64,000 nucleotides of DNA from assembly GCA_905215555.1 (NCBI GenBank), contig CAJMQU010000001.1:260538-324537 (forward strand). Reading direction: 5' to 3'. A model generated the notes under the pieces. It searched no databases. It saw only the letters and a list, made by a program, of their open reading frames with translations, and was not told the DNA's origin. Below are positions 18,172-27,960 of the stretch, in pieces. Origin of the DNA: an uncultured bacterium. GTDB taxonomy: Bacteria > Bacteroidota > Bacteroidia > Bacteroidales > Bacteroidaceae. Position numbers and translations under genes: made by a program. Each line of letters begins with the position of its first letter. Positions within the stretch are counted from its first letter, which is position 1.

Positions 18172-20175
18172 TTATTTACTACGAAGCTCATACATTGTTT
18201 CTCCCACCGAACGTGCCGCACGTACCAATTCCCAGTTGGGGGCATCATATACATTGATAAAGCCTATCTGATAATTCTCCCCATCTCCGCGTCCGGTCAC
18301 AGCCTGGTCATTATACTGGAACCAGTGTGTTCCTACCAGATAAGGATTGGTCACGGCATCCTGCACATAGTGTTTATACAAGTCTGCCCTATTCTCCTGA
18401 TTTCCCCCATAACGCAAGCCGCCATGCAACAGTCCACGGTCCAGTCCGCCAAAGTGGAACTCTCCGATTATCATCGGGAAATCGAGATTTCTGGAGGGGT
18501 GAAGGGAATAGGCTGAATAGGTATATCTGTTGAAGCTCACGATATCACAGTATTTGGAGGCGATATCCACAATCCATTGCTGCACCGGATTGCCGGCAAA
18601 ATCTCCATAGTTGAAGCGACATCCCAAATACAATTTGTCGGGTGCTTTAGCCTTCAATGCATTCTTGATACAACGGAAATAAGCATTGGCAACATGAGCG
18701 GTGAAATCCACCAAGTCTTCTTTGGCTCCTGCATAGCAAGAGTCACTCTTCATCCAGTCATCCCAGGTAGCAAAGTCACTTCCCCAAGTACGGTTCAGTT
18801 CCGCCAACGACGCATATTTCTCAACCAGCCGGTTTTTAAATTCTTCTTTTGCATAAGGATATCTGCCTTGTAATGTCAAAGTAGCCAGATACGTATTATC
18901 TCCCCAACCAAGTTCATTATCCACAAAATACCCTATACACCATTCATCTTTGGCAGCGGATGAGTGGCCCAAAGTCTTTTCAACCCCTTTCTGGAATTCC
19001 GGTGAGAAGGGATCCTGAATGAAATGTCCGTACTGCGTATGGATTACTGCCGTGTAGGGAGTCATTTGGGTACGGATAACGTCCTCATTTGACCAGTTGG
19101 CAATGGTATTGATATTCCAACTTCTCAAACGGCGGTTTGCCTTATCAATCATCTTTGTCTTATAGTCAGCTCCCCATTTCCGGTACATATTCAGTTTCCA
19201 ATAAGAAAGTTCTTTCCTGCCATCCCGTTCGGAGACAAAAAGGGAGGAATCAACATCGGCAGGAAGATTTAAAGAACGATAAAACTTCTCACGTCCCCTG
19301 ATATTCGTTTCATCACCACCCGCCACACAGGTGATGCCATGAGACCAGAACAAATGCCCCAGCGGGTCAACCAGCCACCATTTGCCCTGATACTTTTCTA
19401 CGCGGAAATGTCCGGTAGCTGTCAGTTTGGGACCATCGGCCCAACCACCATACATATCCCAATTTTTATTACCCGGATGTTTCTTCATATCCAGTTCTTC
19501 TTTCTTATCCGCTTTTATGATATCGTTCACACCGGATATCTTTCCCGGATAACGGGCCGGAATATATTGACCGAATTCGTCTACGAACGGAAGCAAGGTT
19601 TCATACTCTTTGCCCGAATATTCTTTGTAAGGCACAGCCAGCGTGATGTTTCTGACTATCACTTGGTCACCCGGCTGTATGCGCGGAAAGTCCAATGAGA
19701 ACTTATAAATAGACTCAGGACGGTAACCGCACCACAATCTTGTGGCTCCACCGGGTAAGCCGTTCATCTTGGGAAACAGTTCTAACTGCTGTTTGGAATA
19801 TTCCTTGCGTAAAATCAGGGTTTCAACTTTCCGTGTACTTTTAGCCGGAATGTACGCTGCTCCCGTACTCCAATAATCACCATCCAGATGGCACTCCACA
19901 AACAACTCGTGGTCTGCCAGATTCTGGACTTCACAAACCAGATGCACAAAAGGAGAAAAGTCCCAGGTTTCCTTTCCCGAAAGGAAAACCACACCCGCAC
20001 CTTTCTGTGTAGCCGTCCAGTGCAACGCCTTTCCCTGAGATGACTTTTCAAGTCCATAAGTTTCCACACTGCCTTTATTCAGTATCTCTGTAAGTAATTT
20101 CCCGTCGTTCCGTTCGCCTGCCCACATGATTGAGCATGCCAGGAGAATAGCTATCGATAAAAAGAATGTTTTCAT
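18172..20175 (-). CDS. GH50-like (beta-agarase-type) glycoside hydrolase, secreted
   Basis: A 667-residue clan GH-A enzyme. Signal peptide about 1-19, an N-terminal carbohydrate-binding-like beta domain (about 25-185), then a TIM barrel starting at DGPKLTATGHFRVEK and WWLVDPLGHLFWSHG. The acid/base is Glu421 in YFVDNELGWG and the likely nucleophile Glu572 in IIGEFHFGGLDRG; the latter segment closely resembles GH50 beta-agarases as I remember them. GH50 enzymes cleave beta-1,4 bonds of agarose-type galactans, usually releasing neoagarobiose. Gut members may act on other beta-galactans. It lies 32 bp downstream of the GH43/117-like gene in the PUL B operon. Confidence 0.8.
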   Translation of the reverse strand: MKTFFLSIAILLACSIMWAGERNDGKLLTEILNKGSVETYGLEKSSQGKALHWTATQKGAGVVFLSGKETWDFSPFVHLVCEVQNLADHELFVECHLDGDYWSTGAAYIPAKSTRKVETLILRKEYSKQQLELFPKMNGLPGGATRLWCGYRPESIYKFSLDFPRIQPGDQVIVRNITLAVPYKEYSGKEYETLLPFVDEFGQYIPARYPGKISGVNDIIKADKKEELDMKKHPGNKNWDMYGGWADGPKLTATGHFRVEKYQGKWWLVDPLGHLFWSHGITCVAGGDETNIRGREKFYRSLNLPADVDSSLFVSERDGRKELSYWKLNMYRKWGADYKTKMIDKANRRLRSWNINTIANWSNEDVIRTQMTPYTAVIHTQYGHFIQDPFSPEFQKGVEKTLGHSSAAKDEWCIGYFVDNELGWGDNTYLATLTLQGRYPYAKEEFKNRLVEKYASLAELNRTWGSDFATWDDWMKSDSCYAGAKEDLVDFTAHVANAYFRCIKNALKAKAPDKLYLGCRFNYGDFAGNPVQQWIVDIASKYCDIVSFNRYTYSAYSLHPSRNLDFPMIIGEFHFGGLDRGLLHGGLRYGGNQENRADLYKHYVQDAVTNPYLVGTHWFQYNDQAVTGRGDGENYQIGFINVYDAPNWELVRAARSVGETMYELRSK

Positions 20176-20207
20176 ATTTATTATTTAAATAGTTGCTTCA
20201 GATTAGT

Positions 20208-21278
20208 TTAGTTTGACGCATTGGGCAGATAGAAATCAAAAGGAGTATCTCTATCACAAGTCATCACTCCCGCCCCATTCACCTTCAACTCGGCTACTTG
20301 TATGGAAGAGCGGCGATAGATATAGGGCAACACCCCGGCCTCGTCCAGTTTACCCGTTTCATCACCCCATCCACCTTCTTTCTCCCAACCCGGATGGGTG
20401 AAGTAGAATACATAAGCTTTATCTCCGGCGACTACGACTCCCGGATGACTGGCCCGGACATTATCATCCTTACGCTCCCCTTTCTTACCCAAAATGACGC
20501 TTTGCTTTTCCCACTTCTCCGCATCTGCAGAACGGTATACCCCGAAGCCATTCCATTGGTCAATCAGCATCCAGTAATATTGTTTGTAATAGAAAACAAA
20601 TGGAGCTTCATGCGGAACGTCACCGATAGTAATGCCGGGGATATTCTTCCAATGATACAAGTCATCGCTCACAGCCTCTACCGTATAGCCTATACGGGAG
20701 TTTTTATACCACATTCCCCACTTTCCGTCAGGTTTCTTATAAACCGTGGCATCCAGCAGCGCATCATTATTCGCCAGAGGAATCAGTCCGCAAAGTTTCC
20801 AGTCCCATAGGTTTTTACTTGTATAATGGGCTATCTTGCCAATGCCCGACCAAGACTCGTGTATGCCTCTGATATAAGTGACAAACAAATGGTATACTCC
20901 TTTATCGTATACTACATGGGGAGCCCAGAATGTATTTTTCCCACGTTCAAACTCCAGATCCAATGCACCGGCATATTCCCAGTTCTTCCCGTTATCCGTA
21001 CTGACCGCCACGCCGATACTGGTACCATAACACCAGTTTGTTCCTTGCGTAGAAACATTGGCACGGCGATTGGTATAAAACATATACCATGCTTTCTCCT
21101 GTTCATTATATATCACCATCGGATCTGCCGCTCCGTCATGAATCGGGTCTCTGAACAGAGGAGCTTTAGGTATTCTCAATACTTCCTTTGCGGCCGATTG
21201 GGCTTCTGCATCTGCAATGATACCCAAAGTCAGTCCGCATCCTATCATGAGCATCAACAATAATCGTTTCATCTTCAT
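20208..21278 (-). CDS. Five-bladed propeller glycosidase (GH43/GH117-like), secreted
   Basis: A 356-residue secreted enzyme with a signal peptide (about 1-27). The three acids expected of GH43-type enzymes are in place: Asp52 in DGAADPMVIY (base), Asp176 in ALLDATVYKK (pKa modulator) and Glu224 in VPHEAPFVF (acid). GH43 members remove arabinofuranose, xylose or galactofuranose; the related GH117 family removes 3,6-anhydro-L-galactose from agar oligosaccharides, which would fit the GH50-like neighbour, but I cannot decide between them. It is the first enzyme gene after the second susD, separated from it by a 355-bp gap that holds a repeat array and no obvious promoter. Confidence 0.85.
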   Translation of the reverse strand: MKMKRLLLMLMIGCGLTLGIIADAEAQSAAKEVLRIPKAPLFRDPIHDGAADPMVIYNEQEKAWYMFYTNRRANVSTQGTNWCYGTSIGVAVSTDNGKNWEYAGALDLEFERGKNTFWAPHVVYDKGVYHLFVTYIRGIHESWSGIGKIAHYTSKNLWDWKLCGLIPLANNDALLDATVYKKPDGKWGMWYKNSRIGYTVEAVSDDLYHWKNIPGITIGDVPHEAPFVFYYKQYYWMLIDQWNGFGVYRSADAEKWEKQSVILGKKGERKDDNVRASHPGVVVAGDKAYVFYFTHPGWEKEGGWGDETGKLDEAGVLPYIYRRSSIQVAELKVNGAGVMTCDRDTPFDFYLPNASN

Positions 21279-21483
21279 ATCGTATATCTTAGTTATTCCT
21301 TATGAGTTCTAAAAGAAACTAATACGTTTGTATATCATTATCCTATATTTTACTTATTATACCTATCTTGCTTCCTAAAAAAGAATCCGAAGAGGCCCTC
21401 TTTTTACCTCGTACATATCTACTGAATTCCTGAATCCTTTGGATTATAAATCCGGTATAAATGTTCCTTTTTGTTTCTTAGGA

Positions 21484-21586
21484 TTGAAACAGTAATTTCA
21501 ATTCTAAGAAACTGTTGTTCCAAAGGCAAGAAACTATTGTTCCAATTAAGTGGAACTGTAGTTCCAATGAGATGAAACAAAACACC
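21484..21586. repeat. 22-bp tandem array with a dyad in each unit, between susD and GH43/117-like gene
   Basis: Units begin at 21484, 21506, 21528, 21551 and 21573 (22 or 23 bp apart). Each contains a dyad: TTGAAA-N6-TTTCAA in the first, GAAAC-N4-GTTCC in the second and third, and TGGAAC-TG-TAGTTCCA in the fourth. The first and fourth units differ in both arms but remain self-complementary. The array fills most of the otherwise empty 21279-21633 gap, so it may form mRNA hairpins that separate expression of the transport and enzyme genes, or bind a protein. Confidence 0.65.
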
Positions 21587-21633
21587 ACTCTTATTCCGTA
21601 TTTATCCTGCATTAGAGGCCTCTCCGGAGACTA

Positions 21634-23298
21634 TTACTTCCAACCGGGATTCTGAACCAGTTTAGAGTTTTTGTATATCTCAGCTTGTGGAATCGGGTAG
21701 AAATACATACTATCATCCCAAGTACGGTCGGCAGTCACGCTGTACTCAAAAGAGAGTCCTTCACCGGCCTTGCTGATAGAGACGCGTTTAATCTTCGTTG
21801 TCTCCGAACCGATTTTCCATCTGCGGATATCCCAGAACCGATGATCTTCGAAAGCCAGCTCGGCCATTCGTTCCTTTCGTAAGGCCAAACGGAACGCTGT
21901 CTTCGACGGAACATCTTCTACGGTCAGCGCAGCAATTCCCAAACCGGTTCTGCCACGTACCATATTGATGGCAGTCCGGGCTGAAATATTCAGTTCTTCC
22001 GTAACTCCTTCCGGGCCATAGGCTTCATTCATAGCCTCAGCATAAATCAACAGTACCTCAGCGTATCTGAACAATGGTATAGAATGGCGGGCAGTAGTCG
22101 TATTATTGGCCGTCAGGCTCACATTGATATTGACAAACTTACTCAGATAATAACCGGTCTTTGTTGCCCCCTCCTGCGGCAAGCCGTTGAGGCCATTCGG
22201 CAACACATCCACTTGTTTGCCATAAGCTGTATTTCCACCATGATAAAGTACGGTATAGGCCAGCCGCGGGTCTCTGTTGGCGTATGGATTCGCCTCGTCC
22301 ATTTCCTGTCCTTCTTTCATATCATATGCATCCACCAGGTTCTGTGTAGGACAGTTACCACTCTTTCCGCCTTCCAGGCCAATGGGGAAGTTCAGTTTCT
22401 CCAGTTCGTTGGTATCACCTATTCTTTTAATCAGAATCATCTCTGCAGCTTTGAAATTGTCGGTGCCCAACAGTTGGTTGAACGGGACCAAAGATAAGTT
22501 CCAAGTGCCGGAAGCGTCTATAATCTTCTTGGCGGCTTTTGCAGCCTCTATCCATTTATCCGGGCTGGTTTCAGCATTCGGATTATTCAATGGGCTTGCA
22601 GCATACAACAATGCTCTTGCTTTCAGCGCCAATGCAAAGATTTTGGACACACGGCCGGTTTCATTATCATAGTCAGCATTATAGATGGCAGGCAGTCTTC
22701 CATCTTCGGCTACTTCGTCACACTCTCTGACTATAAAGTCGATGACAGTCTGGTAATCAACCGGCTCCTGACTGTTTGCTTCCTCTTCCGTCAGGACTTT
22801 AGTTATCAGCGGGATTCTGTTATAGCGCTTCACCAGTTCGAAATAGTAATAAGCACGCAGGGCTTTCACTTCCCATTCCAGGTTCCTGTATTTGCGCATC
22901 ATTTTGGCATAGTCCTTTTTAAATTCAAACTCTTTCCAGTCTTTGCCTGTCCCATGCTCCAGGTAATCATTACAAGCACGGATAGCTTTGTAATAATGTC
23001 CCCATTTATCATCTACAGCACGCAATTCACTCCAACTTCCGTCATAATAGCGGTGAATGGCCGAAGTGGGCCATACGTATTCCGCTTCATCACATCCTGC
23101 CGAGCGCAAGGCCCCGTCTACATCGTTTAAAGCCCCCGGAAGATAGGCATAGATGCCCGTTACGAAGTCTGTATTGGACCAGGTTGTATTGAATAGTTTA
23201 TTCTGATCATAGTCCGAATTCTCATTGTAATCCAGAAAGTCACCGCATGAGGAGAACAACAACATCAGAACTCCTGCAAGAAATATATGCTTTTTCAT
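21634..23298 (-). CDS. SusD/RagB-family lipoprotein (second pair, PUL B)
   Basis: A 554-residue surface glycan-binding lipoprotein. Lipobox MLLFSSC with Cys18; TPR-like segments such as EVKALRAYYYFELVKRYNRIP; C-terminal conserved SusD block with YAEVLLIYAEAMNEA, RKERMAELAFEDHRFWDIRRW and the terminal FYPIPQAEIYKNSKLVQNPGW. It begins 23 bp after the SusC-like gene upstream and should be the cap of that porin. It is one of two SusD proteins in this operon, with low similarity to the other, so the two pairs may take up different parts of the same glycan. Confidence 0.95.
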   Translation of the reverse strand: MKKHIFLAGVLMLLFSSCGDFLDYNENSDYDQNKLFNTTWSNTDFVTGIYAYLPGALNDVDGALRSAGCDEAEYVWPTSAIHRYYDGSWSELRAVDDKWGHYYKAIRACNDYLEHGTGKDWKEFEFKKDYAKMMRKYRNLEWEVKALRAYYYFELVKRYNRIPLITKVLTEEEANSQEPVDYQTVIDFIVRECDEVAEDGRLPAIYNADYDNETGRVSKIFALALKARALLYAASPLNNPNAETSPDKWIEAAKAAKKIIDASGTWNLSLVPFNQLLGTDNFKAAEMILIKRIGDTNELEKLNFPIGLEGGKSGNCPTQNLVDAYDMKEGQEMDEANPYANRDPRLAYTVLYHGGNTAYGKQVDVLPNGLNGLPQEGATKTGYYLSKFVNINVSLTANNTTTARHSIPLFRYAEVLLIYAEAMNEAYGPEGVTEELNISARTAINMVRGRTGLGIAALTVEDVPSKTAFRLALRKERMAELAFEDHRFWDIRRWKIGSETTKIKRVSISKAGEGLSFEYSVTADRTWDDSMYFYPIPQAEIYKNSKLVQNPGWK

Positions 23299-23321
23299 AA
23301 TCTATCTATCTTTTAATTACA

Positions 23322-26087
23322 TTAAAAACCTACCGAGAAGCCAACCTGAATAGATGCCGGAATAGGATGGGAGGTTCCCATTGCCTCAGGATCACACACA
23401 TCTACGTGGTCAAACAAGATAAAATCGGAAGCCCTGACGTAGAGTTTCGCTGATTGCAAAGGCGTAGAAGCCAATAACTTTTTAGAGAACTTATAATATA
23501 ACTCGGCATGACGCAACTTCAGGAAAGATTTATTAGTCAACCACACCGTATTGTCATTGAAATTATTGGCATTTGTTCCCTGTGATAATCTTGGGAATTT
23601 AGCATTCGGCGTTTCAGGTGTCCAACGGTTGTTGTAATAATACTCTGAGATAGAAGTATTGCCCGTCAGAGGACGGAACAAGCTCGACGTAGAAGCTATG
23701 GCGGAATAGTTGCCTGTTCCCTGCACTAATGCGTCGATACCGATTCCCTTATATTCTATCCCAAGATTGATGGAGTAATAGATTTCGGGAACCTGACTAC
23801 TATAACCGATAGCTTTCTTATCAAATTCATCAATAATCTTATCACCGTTCAAATCCCTGAACTTAATATCACCCGGCTTCACAGTCGACATGTTCTGCTT
23901 AGGACTGTCGGCAATGTCCTGTTCATCCTTAAAAAAACCGATTGCTTCGTAACCGAAGATTTGTCCAACTGGCCGGCCTGTAGCTTTCATCCACTCATAA
24001 GGAGCATACTCCTCACCCATTTCAATAATCTTATTACGATTGAAAGTGAAATTGCCGCCTACATTAAACCGGAAATCCTTTATCTCTTTATGATAGTTAG
24101 CCGCAATTTCAACACCCTTATTTTCCACCTTTCCTATATTCTGAAAAGCATTGGTGGCACCCAGCACAGCTGAAACATCACCGGGAGTAACCAGCATATC
24201 CGTTCTCTTCTCTTTGAACAGTTCAACGGTCAGGTCGAAAGACTTGAGAAAAGACATATCCAATCCCAGATTAGCCTTGGCAACCTTCTCATACAACATA
24301 TTCGTAGTCGGCAGACGTCCTTCTCCCAATCCGCTGGCACCATTGTATTCACCCCCCAGAATGTAACCGTTGGCCCAACCATACTTACGGTTCCACATCA
24401 AAGACTCCGGCATGATATCCGTACCGGTCAGTCCCCAGGAAGCACGGACTTTCAGAAGATCCAAGAAAGCGACGTCTTTCAGGAAACCTTCATTAGAGGC
24501 TACCCATGCAGCCGAAACAGCCGGGAAATTTCCAAAGCGATGGGCAGGAGCCAACAAGTTGGAGCCGTTACGCGAAAAGGCAACGTCTGCAATGTATTTA
24601 TCAGCATATACATAATGTACATGTCCCAACAGGTTGATGCGGTTACGGGTGTTGTGCTGCCCGTTCAGAATGGTCTGTTCGCGCGAGGCGGCAAGTGTCA
24701 CACCCAGTTTATGATTGTTCCAGACATTGGCATAGTTCACCCTACCCCACAGATTGAAGCGACTCCACTGATTGCCGAGAGATGAGCTGAACGAAGCAGC
24801 TGTACTTTCACCCTTCAATGTGTAGTCTTCCGAAGAAGACGGATTGGAAACATTGGGTACGGAATATGCATAGTTCATACCATAATTATCCCAATAGTCG
24901 CAAAAGTTATCGTACGCAATGCGCGCATCTACCGAAAGACCTTTCAAGAACATACCCAAATCTTGCCTGATAGACATATCGGCAAACAGAAGGCGCTGGT
25001 GGCTTCTAGCGTACCCTTTCGCTGCGATTTCTGCCACCGGATTCTTTATCCAGACATTACTTCCACCCCACTCACCATAAGGGGTCTTAATAGGGAAAGC
25101 CGCTGCCGGAGTATTGTAAATCATACTCATAATATCTCCGGTCAGAGGGTTCGGCCGGTTATGTTCTGCCAACATACCGCTCATCTTGAATGAAAGCAAG
25201 GTCGATTTAGTCAGATCTACATCGATATTGGTTCTTATACTCAACTTTGAATATTTAAGCTGTGACGAATATTCGTCAACGATATTCTCCGGTTTGATGA
25301 AGCCTTTATAGGACAAATAGTCTATAGAAGAAAAGTATCTGGCCACTTTTCCGCCACCACTCAAAGTAACGAAAACATTGTCGGTAGAACCGGATTTGTT
25401 CAGAATTTCATCCATCCAGTCCACATTGCCATAATGAGGATCGTTGTTCTTGATTCCGTTCAACTGTGTCTGGTCATACATCGGGCTCAAGCCGTCATTC
25501 TTCAGCGCTTCATTCATTGCCAGTGCATAAGTATATCCATCAGCAAACTTCGGCAAACGGTTCAGCATATTAAAGTGGTGTTCGTAATTGACATTGATGT
25601 CGATCTTCTTCCTCGAACCTGTCTTGGTTGTCACCAACATCACTCCATTGGCACCACGCAAGCCATACAATGCAGTAGCCGCCGCATCCTTCAGTATCTG
25701 GACGCTTTCTATCTCTTCCTTTGTAATCATACTCAAGTCTCTTTCAAAACCATCTATTATCACCAGGACAGAGTTATCACGTGTAGAGTTCAGGCCACGA
25801 ATCATGGTGGTCGGCACACTTTCCCAAACCGTACCACCTTTTTGCAGTACCGTAAGTCCCAATCCTTTGCCATACAGGGCGTTCAAAGGATTCGTCGCAG
25901 CACTTTTCATGATTTCATCTCCGGTAACTTCCGATATTGCAGCCGAGGATTCTTTAGCCTTTACCGTCACGCCATAGCCTAAATTCAGAAGTCTTTCCCC
26001 CTTAGCAACAATTGCACTATCTTGTTGTGCATATGCACTCAAACAAGAGAACATTAACGCACACGATAATTTATATATATTTCTCAT
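23322..26087 (-). CDS. SusC-like TonB-dependent transporter lacking the N-terminal regulatory domain (second pair, PUL B)
   Basis: A 921-residue TonB-dependent transporter with signal peptide (about 1-20, ending SAYAQQ). Unlike the other two SusC proteins here, it has no carboxypeptidase-regulatory-like domain and goes almost directly into the plug (GYGVTVKAKESSAAISEV, then AATALYGLRGANGVMLVTTK), which explains its 120-150-residue shorter length. The barrel ends in QVGFSVGF. The missing domain does not look like a recent truncation, since signal peptide and plug are in one clean frame. It starts 39 bp after the upstream SusD and is followed 23 bp later by its own SusD. Confidence 0.94.
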   Translation of the reverse strand: MRNIYKLSCALMFSCLSAYAQQDSAIVAKGERLLNLGYGVTVKAKESSAAISEVTGDEIMKSAATNPLNALYGKGLGLTVLQKGGTVWESVPTTMIRGLNSTRDNSVLVIIDGFERDLSMITKEEIESVQILKDAAATALYGLRGANGVMLVTTKTGSRKKIDINVNYEHHFNMLNRLPKFADGYTYALAMNEALKNDGLSPMYDQTQLNGIKNNDPHYGNVDWMDEILNKSGSTDNVFVTLSGGGKVARYFSSIDYLSYKGFIKPENIVDEYSSQLKYSKLSIRTNIDVDLTKSTLLSFKMSGMLAEHNRPNPLTGDIMSMIYNTPAAAFPIKTPYGEWGGSNVWIKNPVAEIAAKGYARSHQRLLFADMSIRQDLGMFLKGLSVDARIAYDNFCDYWDNYGMNYAYSVPNVSNPSSSEDYTLKGESTAASFSSSLGNQWSRFNLWGRVNYANVWNNHKLGVTLAASREQTILNGQHNTRNRINLLGHVHYVYADKYIADVAFSRNGSNLLAPAHRFGNFPAVSAAWVASNEGFLKDVAFLDLLKVRASWGLTGTDIMPESLMWNRKYGWANGYILGGEYNGASGLGEGRLPTTNMLYEKVAKANLGLDMSFLKSFDLTVELFKEKRTDMLVTPGDVSAVLGATNAFQNIGKVENKGVEIAANYHKEIKDFRFNVGGNFTFNRNKIIEMGEEYAPYEWMKATGRPVGQIFGYEAIGFFKDEQDIADSPKQNMSTVKPGDIKFRDLNGDKIIDEFDKKAIGYSSQVPEIYYSINLGIEYKGIGIDALVQGTGNYSAIASTSSLFRPLTGNTSISEYYYNNRWTPETPNAKFPRLSQGTNANNFNDNTVWLTNKSFLKLRHAELYYKFSKKLLASTPLQSAKLYVRASDFILFDHVDVCDPEAMGTSHPIPASIQVGFSVGF

Positions 26088-26126
26088 AATCTTTAAATTC
26101 TTTTATTGTGATTAACAAGCTGCCGA

Positions 26127-27947
26127 CTACCATCCTGGATTCTGAGTAAGATATCCCTTATTCATTTCCACAAACGGGAAAGGAGACAGATACCATTTGG
26201 GAGTAAAGAATACAGTTCCGTTCTCATCATCCTGAATAAACCTCTTCTTTACAGAGAACTTCTCATAAGAATATGTATTATTATCTCCACGACGAATGCG
26301 AAGTCCGTGCAGAATCTTACGGAAATCCTTAGCCTGTTTCCATCTGATCATATCATAGTAGCGCACTTCTTCAGCACCAAATTCCCTGGCGCGTTCGTCC
26401 AGAATTTCCTGACGCATCTCCTCTTGAGTCAGTCTCGGATTCAATCCGGACAGGTTAACGCGTGAACGCACGTAATTCACGTATTGATAAGCATCGCTTG
26501 TGCGCCCCACTTCATTCAAAGCCTCAGCATAGCTCAGGTAAATCTCGGGTAAACGCAAATAAGGCCACTGGTCTTGTTTGCCTGCCATGTGCTCTTTGTC
26601 CAAGATATACTTGTAAATGGCAAATCCGGTAAATGCCGCACCATCACTGGCCAGTTCATTGGCTGGTCCTTCGCGACCGCCAATCCACAGCTCTGCCACA
26701 TGGTCCATACCGAATTCGGCATTGTTCACCAGACAGTTCTCATACAAACGGGGATCCCTGTTGGCAAAAGGGTCTTCCGCAATGTAGTTGTCCTTACTTT
26801 GCCTGTCCCAAAAAGAAGCATCGAACGGAGTACCATCCGCATAAGGGAAAAGATTCACATATTCCAGTGTAGGGGTCATTGCTCCATACGAACCGTAGGA
26901 TTGCAGATAATAACAGTTACTATCCCAATACCAAGACACCGTGGCGCAGGCACGGGTATCAATCAGCAACTCACCATTCGCTCTCCTGTAATAGGCATCC
27001 TGATATGCCTGGCGAGGATTGGAAGCATTACGGACCAAGTCCCAGGGTTTGCCTTCCTGCTGATTGCGCGTCATAAACAAATCACAGGCATCGACTACAT
27101 CATCCCAAAGCGACATATCTTTTCCACCAAACCAGGCATGCTGTTCCGCTACCGATGGAGTTGAGGCTTCTTCCGGATAATAAGGTTCATTATCATTGAA
27201 CAAGGGACTTGCACCGAACAGCAAGACTCTAATTTTCAGTCCGAGAGCGGCAGCGGCAGTAAATCGTCCCGCCCATTGTTCCTGTTCATTAGATTGCAAA
27301 GCCCAGGGTAATACGGCATAAGCCTGGTCACAAAGGTCGGCAATGAACTCCATCGTTCCGCGGGCAGTGGCTCGCGGCAATTTAAAATCATCATTCGGAT
27401 CAAATGCTTTGGTTACTAAAGGAAGACCACCATAATTTCTGAACATATCAGCATAGTGACAAGCTATGATCATCTTAGCCTCACCCTTCAAACGTTCTTT
27501 CTCTTTATCGTCTATATTGGGAGTCTGACCGATATTCTCAATAAATAACCAGGCCTTACGGATACCGGTCCATTGATCTTCACCGTTAGAATAAGAATAT
27601 ACGGCAGCAGCATAATCGGAAGTAGCGTTGAACTGGCCGGAATAATACAGACCGCTTACACCATCCCAAGTCAAGCCACTGGTAAAACAGTCGGTCAAAG
27701 CATCAACGGCTCCCATATTCATTCTGTTTCCTTTCACACTCCAGTTCAAGGGACGTCCGTAATATAAGGAAGTATAAGCATTCCACAAGAATGCACGGGC
27801 ATAGTTCGCATCATTGAATACCACGTCTTTATCCACATCCACACTCGGTGCTTTTTCCAAAAAAGCATCACCCACTTTCAAGTCATCGACGCAAGAAGCC
27901 AATGTTATCAATAGAATAAGGATTAATCCATTTAATATCTTTTTCAT
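26127..27947 (-). CDS. SusD/RagB-family lipoprotein (first pair, PUL B)
   Basis: A 606-residue surface glycan-binding lipoprotein. Signal peptide with lipobox LITLASC (Cys19), long helical body, and the C-terminal SusD block: LRLPEIYLSYAEALNEVG, then EILDERAREFGAEEVRYYDMIRWK and the closing SPFPFVEMNKGYLTQNPGW. Slightly longer than usual, with an extended middle region rich in Trp and Tyr that could bind sugar rings. It starts 13 bp after the stop of the first SusC of PUL B and forms the first porin-lid pair with it. Confidence 0.95.
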   Translation of the reverse strand: MKKILNGLILILLITLASCVDDLKVGDAFLEKAPSVDVDKDVVFNDANYARAFLWNAYTSLYYGRPLNWSVKGNRMNMGAVDALTDCFTSGLTWDGVSGLYYSGQFNATSDYAAAVYSYSNGEDQWTGIRKAWLFIENIGQTPNIDDKEKERLKGEAKMIIACHYADMFRNYGGLPLVTKAFDPNDDFKLPRATARGTMEFIADLCDQAYAVLPWALQSNEQEQWAGRFTAAAALGLKIRVLLFGASPLFNDNEPYYPEEASTPSVAEQHAWFGGKDMSLWDDVVDACDLFMTRNQQEGKPWDLVRNASNPRQAYQDAYYRRANGELLIDTRACATVSWYWDSNCYYLQSYGSYGAMTPTLEYVNLFPYADGTPFDASFWDRQSKDNYIAEDPFANRDPRLYENCLVNNAEFGMDHVAELWIGGREGPANELASDGAAFTGFAIYKYILDKEHMAGKQDQWPYLRLPEIYLSYAEALNEVGRTSDAYQYVNYVRSRVNLSGLNPRLTQEEMRQEILDERAREFGAEEVRYYDMIRWKQAKDFRKILHGLRIRRGDNNTYSYEKFSVKKRFIQDDENGTVFFTPKWYLSPFPFVEMNKGYLTQNPGW

Positions 27948-27960
27948 GTCAGTCGTTGTT

